Source: Planctomycetaceae bacterium (GTDB lineage Bacteria > Planctomycetota > Phycisphaerae > Tepidisphaerales > Tepidisphaeraceae). Taken from it: 64,000 nt of DNA. Positions within the stretch are counted from its first letter, which is position 1; each line of letters opens with the position of its first letter. The DNA is taken from assembly GCA_027487775.1 (NCBI GenBank), contig JAIYCY010000016.1:1-64000 (forward strand), in the 5' to 3' direction. The translations under genes and the position numbers were made by a program. Below the pieces are notes generated by a model that worked only from the letters and a program-made list of their open reading frames with translations, was not told the DNA's origin and made no database searches. Positions 8,917 through 17,406 of this stretch are shown here, one piece after another.

Positions 8917-10860
8917 TCATGCGTCTTGCACGGCGTCGTCGGTTTCGTGTGAGGTGACGGGAGGCGGGGCATGTCCGAGGGCAGCGAGGAAGGCGCGGCC
9001 GTAGAGTTTGACCTTCATGGGGCCCATGCCGTGGACGCGTTCGAGGTCCTGGATGTCGTGTGGGTCGTCGCGTGCGATGGATCGGAGCGTGCGGTCGTGT
9101 GCGATGACGTAGGCGGGGAGTTGTTTGGAGCGGGCGAGCTCGGCGCGCGCGGCGCGGAGTTTTTCGAAACGGTCGCTTGCGGTTGGGTCGAGTGGAGGTT
9201 CGTCGTGGGATGCGGACGATTTGGAGGATTTTTTGTCGCGAGATGATTTGCGGTCGGCCTTGATGTCGTGGAGGAGGTCGGCGAGGACGGCGGGCGGGCG
9301 TCGAGCGCCGCGCATGACTTCGACGCCGACGGCGCTGAGATCGACGACGGGCATGAACTTTCCGTCGGGGTCGATTTGTCTGGCGAGGCCGGCCTCCATG
9401 ATGCGATCGATCCAGAGTCGGATGGTTTTGCGGGAATGCTCGGCGAGGATGCCGTAGGTGGGGAGTTGGTTCCAGCCTTGTTGGAGTGTGCGTTCGGCCT
9501 CGGATCCGCTGAGCAGATCGGCGACGGCGCCGGCGCCGAATCGTCCGCGGAGTCGAGCGATGCCGCTGAGTATTTTTCGGATGACGAGTGCGGTGTTGTC
9601 GTCGAGGTCTGCTTCGATGAAGTCGCCGCGCTGGCAGACGTCGCAGGCGCAGAGTTCGATGTCGGTTTCGTCGCCGAAGTAGTCGAGGATCATGCGTCGT
9701 CGGCAGCGATGGCCGGCGGCGTAGGAGACGAGGAGGTCGAGCTTGTCGGTGGCGATTTGTTTTCGTTGGGCGATTTGTTTTTCGGAGGCGTTTGGATTGT
9801 CGCGACCGAGTTGTTGGATGAAGAAGTCTTGCGTGGCGCGGTCGGCGGGTCGATAGAGCAGGACGCATCGTGCGGGGAGTCCGTCGCGTCCTGCGCGGCC
9901 GGCCTCCTGGTAATACTGTTCGATGGTTCCGGGCAGATTGAAGTGAACGACGAGTCGAACGTCGGGCTTGTTGATGCCCATGCCAAAGGCGCTGGTGGCG
10001 ACCGCGACGGCGGAGGGATCGTGCATGAAGCGGTGTTGTTGTTCGGTGCGATCGCGCGCGTCCATGCCGGCGTGATATCGAAGGACGGCGCGGTCGGGCA
10101 TGGCGTCGGCGAGCATGGCATGGACGCGATCGACGGCGCGTCGGGTGGAGGCATAGACGATGACGCTGCCGGGCGTGTCGTGGAGAAGTTTTTGGAGGGC
10201 GGAGTCGCGTTGATTGTCGCCGCTCATGCGGAGCGATGCGTAGGTGAGATTGGGCCGGTCGAAGCCCGTGATGAAGATCGCGGGTTCGTGGAGATGGAGG
10301 AGTCGGATGATGTCGGCGCGGACGTCATCGGTGGCGGTGGCGGTGAGGGCTGCGGTGGTGGGATTTCCGATGCCGCGACGGAAATCGCCGAGCTGAGCGT
10401 ATTCGGGTCGAAAGTCGTGTCCCCACTGGCTGATGCAGTGAGCTTCGTCGATGGCAAGCATGCCCACGCCGACGCGTTTGAGGAGTTCCTTGAAACCGGG
10501 CATGGCGCAGCGTTCGGGCGAGACGTAGAGGAGGCCTGAGTAGCCGGCGAGGATTTCGTCGAGGACGTGGCGTTGCTGGTCGGGGCTCATCGAGCTGTTG
10601 AGGATGCGACTTTCGATCGCGCGGTCGCGCATGAGTCGATGCTGGTCGGCCATGAGGCTGATGAGCGGGCTGACGACGACGGTGAGTTTTTCGCGGAGGA
10701 CGGCGGGTAGTTGGTAGCAGAGGCTCTTTCCCGCGCCGGTGGGCATGACGCAGAGGGTGTCGCGAGCATCGAGGATGGCGTCGATGACGTCGCGCTGGCT
10801 GGGCCGAAAATCGGCGAGGCCGAATCGCTGGTGCAGGAGATCAAGGACGACATCGCTCAA
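8917..10860 (-). CDS. recQ: ATP-dependent DNA helicase RecQ
   Basis: 647 residues, a full-length RecQ. Domains in order: helicase core with FRPSQRDVIDAIL, Walker A PTGAGKS at residues 40-46, DEAH box IDEAHCISQWGHDFR near 140, SAT-like TATAT, and motif VI QEAGRAGRDG; then a zinc-binding RQC region (HRCRRRMILDYFGD, CACDVCQRGDF); and a C-terminal HRDC domain (about 560-640). RecQ unwinds 3'-5' and serves in recombination repair and fork rescue. The start is a TTG with GAGG eight bases upstream on the coding strand; no ATG fits before the conserved N-terminus. hisH lies 102 bases upstream in the same direction, so co-transcription is possible although the functions are unrelated. Confidence 0.96.
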   Translation of the reverse strand: MSDVVLDLLHQRFGLADFRPSQRDVIDAILDARDTLCVMPTGAGKSLCYQLPAVLREKLTVVVSPLISLMADQHRLMRDRAIESRILNSSMSPDQQRHVLDEILAGYSGLLYVSPERCAMPGFKELLKRVGVGMLAIDEAHCISQWGHDFRPEYAQLGDFRRGIGNPTTAALTATATDDVRADIIRLLHLHEPAIFITGFDRPNLTYASLRMSGDNQRDSALQKLLHDTPGSVIVYASTRRAVDRVHAMLADAMPDRAVLRYHAGMDARDRTEQQHRFMHDPSAVAVATSAFGMGINKPDVRLVVHFNLPGTIEQYYQEAGRAGRDGLPARCVLLYRPADRATQDFFIQQLGRDNPNASEKQIAQRKQIATDKLDLLVSYAAGHRCRRRMILDYFGDETDIELCACDVCQRGDFIEADLDDNTALVIRKILSGIARLRGRFGAGAVADLLSGSEAERTLQQGWNQLPTYGILAEHSRKTIRLWIDRIMEAGLARQIDPDGKFMPVVDLSAVGVEVMRGARRPPAVLADLLHDIKADRKSSRDKKSSKSSASHDEPPLDPTASDRFEKLRAARAELARSKQLPAYVIAHDRTLRSIARDDPHDIQDLERVHGMGPMKVKLYGRAFLAALGHAPPPVTSHETDDAVQDA

Positions 10861-10962
10861 CGTGTGAACCTCGCGAATGAGAGATGGATCATGTTGAGGA
10901 AGAGGCGCGTGGCAAGTCGAACGGCCCGAAGCATCATTCGAAACGGAGCGAGAAGGGATCGC

Positions 10963-11604
10963 TCAGCTCGGCAGGTGAGCGAATCGGGCGAGGATTTGCC
11001 TGCCGATGGCCTGTGATTTTTCGGGGTGGAACTGAACGGCAAAGAGATTGTCGCGCTGGATGGCGCTGACGAACGGCTCGCCGTAATGCGTGGTGGCGGC
11101 GATGACGGAGGTGTCGGTGGGTCGGACGTGATAGCTGTGGACGAAATAGACGTGCGGGGAATTGGGAAGTGCATCAAAGAGCGTCGGGATTTTTTGGTTG
11201 ATGGTTTGGATATCGAGTGAGTTCCAGCCCATGTGGGGCACCTTAAGGCCCAGTCGGACGTCGACATCAAAACGAACGCAATCCCCGCGGAGGACGCCGA
11301 GACCTTGATGAGCTCCGCCCTCGTGGCAGGTTTCGAAGAGCATTTGGAGCCCGAGACAGATGCCAAGGAACGGTCGACCGCGAGTGATATGGCGACGGAT
11401 CGGCTCGTCGAGCGATGCGGATCGGATGTGCGCGATCGCATCAGCGACGGCGCCTACGCCCGGGAGGACGAGATGATCGGTTGCATCGATTTCGTCGGGC
11501 GTGGTGATGATGCGTGCGGGCACATGAACGCGTTCGAAGGCCCGCTGAACGGAGCGAAGATTGGCAAGGCCGTAATTGAGGATGGCGAGATTGGCAGCGG
11601 GCAC
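10963..11604 (-). CDS. hisH: Imidazole glycerol phosphate synthase glutaminase subunit HisH
   Basis: 213 residues, normal for HisH. It is a class I glutamine amidotransferase that supplies ammonia to HisF in histidine synthesis. Seen: N-terminal AILNYGLANLRSV, oxyanion segment LPGVGA, nucleophile Cys in GICLGLQMLFE, and the His-Glu pair in VQFHPEKS near the C-terminus, completing the triad. The start is a GTG at 11604 with no strong Shine-Dalgarno sequence, so initiation may be weak or the start imprecise. The gene stands apart from hisF and other his genes within this window. Downstream in the same direction is recQ, upstream is mscL. Confidence 0.94.
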   Translation of the reverse strand: MPAANLAILNYGLANLRSVQRAFERVHVPARIITTPDEIDATDHLVLPGVGAVADAIAHIRSASLDEPIRRHITRGRPFLGICLGLQMLFETCHEGGAHQGLGVLRGDCVRFDVDVRLGLKVPHMGWNSLDIQTINQKIPTLFDALPNSPHVYFVHSYHVRPTDTSVIAATTHYGEPFVSAIQRDNLFAVQFHPEKSQAIGRQILARFAHLPS

Positions 11605-11645
11605 GAGAAGGTTTTAGGCGGATGAGGCCGGTAGAGCAATGGAGA

Positions 11646-11675
11646 AAGGCCGAGTCACGGAAGTGACCCGGCCTT
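11646..11675 (-). terminator. Hairpin downstream of mscL
   Basis: A 13-bp stem (AAGGCCGAGTCAC with GTGACCCGGCCTT, one mismatch) and a GGAA loop lie 26 bases past the mscL stop. Read on the minus strand it ends in a short TTT run, so it is a plausible but weak intrinsic terminator that separates mscL from hisH. Confidence 0.6.
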
Positions 11676-11700
11676 GGTTGGATGAGATGACGAGAGCCGA

Positions 11701-12141
11701 TCAGCGCTTGAGCGAATCGCGGATCTCGCGGAGGAGCAGGACGTCTTCCGGCGTTGCAGGCGCCGCGGGCGCGGGTGCTGGCTTGCGCATCTTGTTGATG
11801 CCTTTGACCACAAGGAAGATGGCAAAGCCCTGGATGAGCAGCGCGATGAGTGCGTTGATGAACTTGCCGTACTTGAGCACGACGGGATCGAGGACCTTGC
11901 CGGTTTCGTTGGTCAGTCCGGTGATTGGGTGTTCAGCCCCGACCGGGACGGCGGCGACGAGTTCGACCCCGAGGTTTGAGAAATCGATTCCGCCCATGAG
12001 GGCACCGATGGGCGGCATGATGACGTCTGTGACAAGCGAGTTGACGACGGCACCGAAAGCCGCGCCGATGATGATGCCGACAGCCAGGTCGATGGCATTG
12101 CCCTTGACGATGAAATCTCTGAATTCTCCGATCAGACCCAT
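11701..12141 (-). CDS. mscL: Large-conductance mechanosensitive channel MscL
   Basis: 146 residues, the usual MscL size. The N-terminus MGLIGEFRDFIVKGNAIDLAVG is the amphipathic helix and first pore helix. The glycine-rich TM1 (GIIIGAAFGAVVNSLVTDVIMPP), periplasmic loop, TM2 (FINALIALLIQGFAIFLVVKGINK) and a C-terminal acidic helix bundle (EDVLLLREIRDSL) follow in the expected order. MscL opens under high membrane tension in hypo-osmotic shock. The gene has its own putative terminator and is divergent from the fused oxidoreductase gene. Confidence 0.96.
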   Translation of the reverse strand: MGLIGEFRDFIVKGNAIDLAVGIIIGAAFGAVVNSLVTDVIMPPIGALMGGIDFSNLGVELVAAVPVGAEHPITGLTNETGKVLDPVVLKYGKFINALIALLIQGFAIFLVVKGINKMRKPAPAPAAPATPEDVLLLREIRDSLKR

Positions 12142-12306
12142 GGGTCTCCTTGTGTAAAGTGACTATCGGTGGGGATCGGCGAACAGCCGGTCGGTTCTGT
12201 AGAAAATTTGCCCGATCGGGCCGGGGTTTCGTGAGCGGGTGCGGCTTGGCAGGACCGTTGGGATGGTTACAGTGCTTCGCTGGCGGCATGGACGCCGGAG
12301 GTATTG

Positions 12307-14607
12307 ATGAAGATCGCGATCGTCGGGACGGGATACGTGGCGGACTTTTACTTTGCGACGCTGGGGAATCATCCGCAGATCGAAGTGGCTGGCGTTTTCG
12401 ATCGCGATGCCGAACGGCTGGCGCGGTTTGCCTCGTTTCATCGTGTGCCGACGTATCGTTCGCTCGACGAGCTGTTCGCCGACACGTCGGTGAAGGTGGT
12501 TGTCAACCTGACCAATCCGCGGAACCACTATGAAGTGAGTCGCGCTGCGCTGCTATCGGGCAAGCACGTGTATACGGAGAAGCCGCTTTCGACGTCCTGG
12601 GAGCAGGCGATCGAATTGACGAAACTGGCAAAGTCGCGTGGGCTGCAACTGAGCAGTGCGCCTTGCACGGTGCTCGGCGAGTGTGCGCAGACGCTCTGGA
12701 AAGCCGTTCGTGAGAAGCTGGCGGGCGAGATTCGACTGGTGTACGCCGAGTTGGATGACGGGATGATTCATCGCGAGGGCCTGCGAGGCTGGGTGAGCGC
12801 GAGTGGGAATCCGTGGCCCTACAAGGATGAATTTGAAGTGGGATGCACGCTCGAGCATGCCGGGTATTACGTGAGCTGGCTGTGCGCGATGTTCGGGCCG
12901 GCGGAATCTGTGACGGCGTTCGCCTCGGCGCAGATTCCGGAGAAGAGTCCCCATCAGAAGCTGGATCCGCCCGACACGCCCGACGTGAGCGTTGGGTGCA
13001 TCAGGTTCAGGAGCGGCGTGGTCGCGCGCATCACCTGCAGCATCGTCGGGGCGCATGATCATTCGATGCGACTTTTCGGCGAGACGGGCACGCTGTCGGT
13101 GAGGGCGGCGTGGGATTTCTCCGCGCCGGTCTTCCTCAAGACATGGAACAAGCTGAGCTTTCGCGCGGAAAAATATCCGAAGGTGTCGCGCTTGCTCGGA
13201 TTCAAGGAAAAGCCGATCGCGCCCGTGCGCGAGGCGAGTTTTGCGTACAAAACCAAAGGCTCGAATCCGATCGATTTCGGCCGGGGAATTGCGGAATTGA
13301 TCGACGCGATCCATGAAGGTCGCCAGAGCAGACTTTCGACTGATTATTCGCTTCATCTGAATGAGATCGTGCTGACGCTGCAGCATCCCGAGATCATGGG
13401 CACGCCGAGGCGCATGACGACGACGTTCGACGCGATTGAGCCGATGCCGTGGGCGGGCGGAGCGAAGTCGAGCCCGACCAGGACATCGGTGGATGTTGCG
13501 CGTCCGGATGTTGATGGTCGGCGGGTGCATGTGACGGAGAAGCGAGCGGACGCGATCGGTTTTGGCGTGATCGGCACGGGAGCGATGGCCCGAGCGATCG
13601 TCGGGGCAATCGGAACGGTTGATGGCGTTCAACTCCGTGCGGTAGGCGGACGCGATGCAAGTAAGGCTGCGTCGCTCGCGCATGAATCGGGTGCGGCATC
13701 GTGCAGCATCGACGAACTGATCCGCCGGGACGACGTTGATGTCATCTATGTCGCGACGCCGAATCATCTGCATCACGAGCATGTCGTGCGTTCGCTGGAG
13801 GCGGGCAAGCACGTTGTGTGCGAGAAGCCGTTTATGACATGCGCGAGCGAGGTGCGTGATGTGATGGGTGTGGCGGAGCGGGTGGATCGATTCTGCATGG
13901 AGGCGATGTGGATGCGTTTCACGCCGGCGATGCGGCGTCTGCGCGAGCTTGTGCGATCGGGCGCGATCGGCGAGGTGAGGATGCTGAGCGCTCAGATGGG
14001 TTATCCGTACAAGCTGGATCCTGGGCATCGTCTGCTGGATGCAAAGCAAGGCGGAGGCGTTGTGCTGGATCTGGGGGTTTATCTGTTGTCGCTGGCGTTT
14101 GATGTGATGGGTCGACCGCTGCACGTGGGCGGAGCGCTACGTCGTGCGGGCGATCGCGCGGATGGGATCGATACGACGATGACAGCGATTCTCGACTATG
14201 GGCAGGGCCGCAGCGCGCAGCTCTTCGCGACTTTTGAAGGTGCGACGAGCAACGATGCGACGATCGTCGGGCCGGGGGGAACGATCCGCGTGGAGGAACC
14301 GATCTACCGCCCGCCTGGTCTGCGTGTGAGCTATGCGACGCCGATCGTGCCAGGCGCGGGAGGCGGATCAGGAGGGAGATTCTCGCGGCTCAAGCTGCTG
14401 GCCAAGAATCGCTATGTGCCGGCGATGAAGCTCGCGCTCGGTCGAGCGCGGATCGAGACACCCACGCCGGGCAGCGGATATCAATTTCAACTCGCCGAGG
14501 CAGTCGAATGCATCCGAGGCGGGCGGAAGGAAAGCCCGATCATGCCGCTGACCGAGACGCTGGCGATCCATGAGGCGATGGATAGCCTTCGCGCGATCGT
14601 TGATTGA
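12307..14607 (+). CDS. Tandem fusion of two GFO/IDH/MocA-family oxidoreductases
   Basis: 766 residues, about twice the normal family length. ATG at 12307 is preceded by GGAGGT four bases upstream. The first module (about 1-375) has an NAD(P)-binding VGTGYVADFY fingerprint, the EKP signature (HVYTEKPLS, near 95) and a family C-terminal beta-sheet domain. A roughly 40-residue linker follows. The second module (about 417-766) again has a fingerprint (GVIGTGAMARA), EKP (HVVCEKPFM, near 505) and ends at the C-terminus (TLAIHEAMDSLRAIVD). Members oxidise or reduce sugars or inositols with a bound dinucleotide. The two modules differ in sequence, so they probably handle different substrates or successive steps. 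No frameshift or stop is needed to read through. Confidence 0.9.
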   Translation: MKIAIVGTGYVADFYFATLGNHPQIEVAGVFDRDAERLARFASFHRVPTYRSLDELFADTSVKVVVNLTNPRNHYEVSRAALLSGKHVYTEKPLSTSWEQAIELTKLAKSRGLQLSSAPCTVLGECAQTLWKAVREKLAGEIRLVYAELDDGMIHREGLRGWVSASGNPWPYKDEFEVGCTLEHAGYYVSWLCAMFGPAESVTAFASAQIPEKSPHQKLDPPDTPDVSVGCIRFRSGVVARITCSIVGAHDHSMRLFGETGTLSVRAAWDFSAPVFLKTWNKLSFRAEKYPKVSRLLGFKEKPIAPVREASFAYKTKGSNPIDFGRGIAELIDAIHEGRQSRLSTDYSLHLNEIVLTLQHPEIMGTPRRMTTTFDAIEPMPWAGGAKSSPTRTSVDVARPDVDGRRVHVTEKRADAIGFGVIGTGAMARAIVGAIGTVDGVQLRAVGGRDASKAASLAHESGAASCSIDELIRRDDVDVIYVATPNHLHHEHVVRSLEAGKHVVCEKPFMTCASEVRDVMGVAERVDRFCMEAMWMRFTPAMRRLRELVRSGAIGEVRMLSAQMGYPYKLDPGHRLLDAKQGGGVVLDLGVYLLSLAFDVMGRPLHVGGALRRAGDRADGIDTTMTAILDYGQGRSAQLFATFEGATSNDATIVGPGGTIRVEEPIYRPPGLRVSYATPIVPGAGGGSGGRFSRLKLLAKNRYVPAMKLALGRARIETPTPGSGYQFQLAEAVECIRGGRKESPIMPLTETLAIHEAMDSLRAIVD

Positions 14608-14676
14608 ACACGATCCAGGCGAACGACGGTATCGGAAGGTTGCACGAATGACGCACAAGATGAGGATGGGAGACCG

Positions 14677-15477
14677 ATGAGCCAAGCGAATCCAGACATC
14701 GAAGCAGCAGCGCAAGACGAAGAACTCGATACCGTCGACGTTTCGGGAACCGATGACGTGACGGCGATCGACGAAGTGCCCGACGGCGCCGTGATGATCG
14801 ACATTTCGCATCTTGCGCCCAAAGAGTCGGTCGACGGGACGACCGGTTCGCCCGACGCAGTCGCCGAGACTACATCTACAAACGAAGATGTCGATGACGC
14901 ATTCCCTGCGGGCGGGCGTGATGTCGAGATCGATCTGGGCGCGCTGGAGGCGATTCTCTTTTCGACGCATCATCCGTTGACCGCCGGCAAGGTGGCGGAG
15001 GCGATGGGTCTGTCCAGCACGCGTCCGATCCGGCGTGGTGTTGCGCGGCTGAATGAGGTTTACGAGTCGACCGGGCGATCGTTCCGGGTCGAACAGGTGG
15101 CGGGCGGGTACCAGCTTTTGACGCTCCCGGAGTATGGCTCGACGGTGCGAAAGCTGGTGGAGAAGGAGAGCGACGCGAAGCTCACCCGGGCGGCGATCGA
15201 GACGCTGGCGATCATTGCGTACAAGCAGCCTGTGCTGCGTGTCGATGTCGAGTCGATCCGTGGGGTGGCGTGCGGCGAGACGATCCGGACGCTGATGGAG
15301 AAGCGTTTGGTTAAAATCGCCGGCCGAGCTGAAATGCCAGGCCGTCCGATCCTCTACGGGACGACCAAGCGATTCTTGGAAGTCTTCGGCCTTGCCGACC
15401 TGAATGACCTGCCCAAGCCCGAATCCGAAGGCGTAGGCCACCTCCCCCCCGCCGCCGGGCCCGGTCATGGAGGATGA
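14677..15477 (+). CDS. scpB: Segregation and condensation protein B (ScpB)
   Basis: 266 residues. The ScpB core starts near residue 85 (DLGALEAILFSTHHPLTAGKVAEAMG) and contains two winged-helix units, including KLTRAAIETLAIIAYKQPV and GRPILYGTTKRFLEVFGL. ScpB forms dimers that join ScpA and the SMC ATPase in chromosome condensation and segregation. The first 80 residues form an acidic low-complexity extension (QDEELDTVDVSGTDD) not typical of the family, and the C-terminus is a short Pro/Gly tail. scpA is not adjacent. The gene lies 69 bases after the fused oxidoreductase and ends convergent with the GH10-like gene. Confidence 0.93.
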   Translation: MSQANPDIEAAAQDEELDTVDVSGTDDVTAIDEVPDGAVMIDISHLAPKESVDGTTGSPDAVAETTSTNEDVDDAFPAGGRDVEIDLGALEAILFSTHHPLTAGKVAEAMGLSSTRPIRRGVARLNEVYESTGRSFRVEQVAGGYQLLTLPEYGSTVRKLVEKESDAKLTRAAIETLAIIAYKQPVLRVDVESIRGVACGETIRTLMEKRLVKIAGRAEMPGRPILYGTTKRFLEVFGLADLNDLPKPESEGVGHLPPAAGPGHGG

Positions 15478-15576
15478 TAGAGGTGCAGAAGCTGGTGAAT
15501 GGAAAGCGAAGGAACGAATCGCAATCAACGGCCGTCCACGCGAACGTGTTGGAATGATTCGGATGACATCGCGAGA

Positions 15577-17091
15577 TCACGTCGCGGACTTTTTCTCGCG
15601 GCGTGTGCAGAGTTGTCGTAGACCCTTGAGGGTCTCGAGCAGGGGTTTGGGCTTAAGCATGTCGTCAAGCAAACCTCCGCCGGGGACGGAGGCATTGGCG
15701 TCCGTGAAATCTGCCCACGTAAGGCTTTCGACCGAAGGCTTTCCGAGGGCGATTCGATAGAACGACTCGGCCCATTGTTGTTGGACGCCGTGGCTCCACG
15801 GTTCGCGCAATCGGCCTGCGCGTGAGGGATCGAGGCGACCTTCGCTCGCATCGGCGGGGTCGGGATTGTTTCGAGAAGGCGCTGCGATGGAGGTGAGATA
15901 GACGGGTTTTCCGAGCGAGCAGATTCGATCGAGCATCGAGCTGAACTGCAGCAGATCGCGTGTATGTCCGCCGACTTTGGGGATTCCGGTGGCGATCTCG
16001 AGTCCGAATCCGTCGCAGTTGATGCCCGCTTGCGCGACGGTTTCGGCATAGAGCATGGGCGGAACGCCCGGCGGGGTTTTGGCGTGATGTTCGCCGAAGG
16101 GATCGCGAATGGTGACGAGCGTGCGAGCTTGCGGGAGCATCGCCTTGACCTGCGCGACGAGCAGCCTTGTGAGTTCGATGGTCTGCTCGAAACTCAATCC
16201 CGGCAGGCTCGATGCATGTAGTCCGCCGACGACATTCCAAACCGCGACGGCTTTGCGATATCGGGTGACGAGCCTTCGGACAAAATCGATCATCAGATCG
16301 CGCATGACATCGAAGTCGGTTTCCCAGATGTAGGCCCAGTCGGGGAGCGATCCTTCGGACAGATCGATGATCGGGCCGGCGATGATGGGGACCCGCTTTT
16401 GAAAGAGGTGGTCGATCCATTCATCCAGGGCGGCGGTCTCGAAGGCGTCTTCTGCGGGCTGTATCGATCGCCAGGTGAGCGGGACGACGGCGTAATCGAA
16501 ATGTTCGACGAAGAGGTCTTTGACGCGTTGTGATCGCATCGTCCAATCGACGCGACATCCCAGGACGTAGCGGGCAAAGCTGTTGTGTTGTTGACGGCGG
16601 ATGAGTGCGAGTGAGGATGCGATGACCGCGAGTTCCTCCCCGATGGGAATGGCGGCGGTCAGTACTTCGTCGGCGATGCGCGAGGCGGCGGCAGGATCGT
16701 CAGCCAGGACGAACGCATCAGCAAGCCTTATCTGCTGAGCGCGTAGTCGATGGACGATATCGGCGGTGTCGGGGTGCTCGATGAGGCCCCAGTCTTCGAG
16801 TCGATGCAGGCACTTCATCAATCGAGCCCGCGCGAGTTCGACATTCAAGACATACGGTTTGTGCCGGGGCAGGAGGCGCGTGGTCTCTAGATGAAAGACG
16901 CCCAGCGGGCCGCAATCCCAAAGCAAGGCGATGCCCGTGGCCTGCTCGGTGATGCCGGTCCGCAACACGCCTTCCCGGAAAACGACCTCGCCCGGCACCG
17001 GCACGCTGTCCGGGCCCATGGCCATCGCGCCCACAGGGGTAAACTCGCTCAGCTTCTGGCCGTCGCGGAAGATTTCAAAGCGGATCGACAT
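15577..17091 (-). CDS. GH10 (xylanase-like) protein lacking both catalytic glutamates
   Basis: 504 residues with no signal peptide. Residues 1-165 form an unknown N-terminal domain (beta-rich, then helical). Residues about 170-430 follow the glycoside hydrolase family 10 barrel: VVPLTWRSIQPAE, a strand with WNVVGG (285-290) where xylanases have WDVVNE, CDGFGLEI near 359-366, and GKPVYLTSIAA (395-404) where xylanases have the ITELD nucleophile. The acid/base Glu is Gly290 and the nucleophile Glu is Ser401, so classical retaining hydrolysis is unlikely. It may bind rather than cut glycans, or have a different activity. Divergent from the HEAT-repeat gene. Confidence 0.75.
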   Translation of the reverse strand: MSIRFEIFRDGQKLSEFTPVGAMAMGPDSVPVPGEVVFREGVLRTGITEQATGIALLWDCGPLGVFHLETTRLLPRHKPYVLNVELARARLMKCLHRLEDWGLIEHPDTADIVHRLRAQQIRLADAFVLADDPAAASRIADEVLTAAIPIGEELAVIASSLALIRRQQHNSFARYVLGCRVDWTMRSQRVKDLFVEHFDYAVVPLTWRSIQPAEDAFETAALDEWIDHLFQKRVPIIAGPIIDLSEGSLPDWAYIWETDFDVMRDLMIDFVRRLVTRYRKAVAVWNVVGGLHASSLPGLSFEQTIELTRLLVAQVKAMLPQARTLVTIRDPFGEHHAKTPPGVPPMLYAETVAQAGINCDGFGLEIATGIPKVGGHTRDLLQFSSMLDRICSLGKPVYLTSIAAPSRNNPDPADASEGRLDPSRAGRLREPWSHGVQQQWAESFYRIALGKPSVESLTWADFTDANASVPGGGLLDDMLKPKPLLETLKGLRQLCTRREKKSAT

Positions 17092-17406
17092 CAGGAAGCA
17101 GGATCGTAACAGAAGTGTCGATCGAAGCTAAGAGCCGATGACCGACGAAGCCGATCGCTTGTTCCGATCGAAACCGAGAGCTGATGATCTTCGATGCCGC
17201 ACGAATCTGCTCATTGTCGCACGAATCTGCTCATTGCCACGCGAGGGATATCCGTTGGGTTGCACCGCCAGCCGAATCGACTCAGCCTGCCGGATGCGTT
17301 GTTGGACAGTTCGAAGGATCGGCCTGGATGGTTTCGAGTATTGCGGGTTTGGATGCGGCGTGGAAGGATTCAAGTTGCGGGTGAGTGGCGTCCGATAAAC
17401 GGGGAG
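17092..17406. other. Divergent promoter region with a 20-bp-period direct repeat
   Basis: This 315-base gap separates the GH10-like gene (minus) from the HEAT-repeat gene (plus). It contains the 18-base repeat GCACGAATCTGCTCATTG at 17201-17218 and again at 17221-17238, exactly 20 bases apart. No gene with family support lies here, although several frames stay open. An alternative start for the HEAT gene is the ATG at 17353. Confidence 0.55.
17201..17238. repeat. Tandem 18-bp direct repeat, 20-bp period
   Basis: GCACGAATCTGCTCATTG occurs twice with a 2-base spacer. The start-to-start distance is about two helical turns, so both copies lie on the same face of the DNA. In a divergent promoter this is a natural arrangement for a dimeric regulator, but the regulator is unknown. 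Confidence 0.6.

Noticed and set aside
9268-10539. Plus-strand 423-codon frame inside recQ
   Set aside because: It is Asp/Gly/Glu/Val-rich shadow sequence opposite the well-supported recQ helicase domains.
12553-14124. Minus-strand 523-codon frame opposite the fused oxidoreductase
   Set aside because: Extreme His/Arg content and no domain; the plus strand carries two intact Rossmann and EKP motifs.
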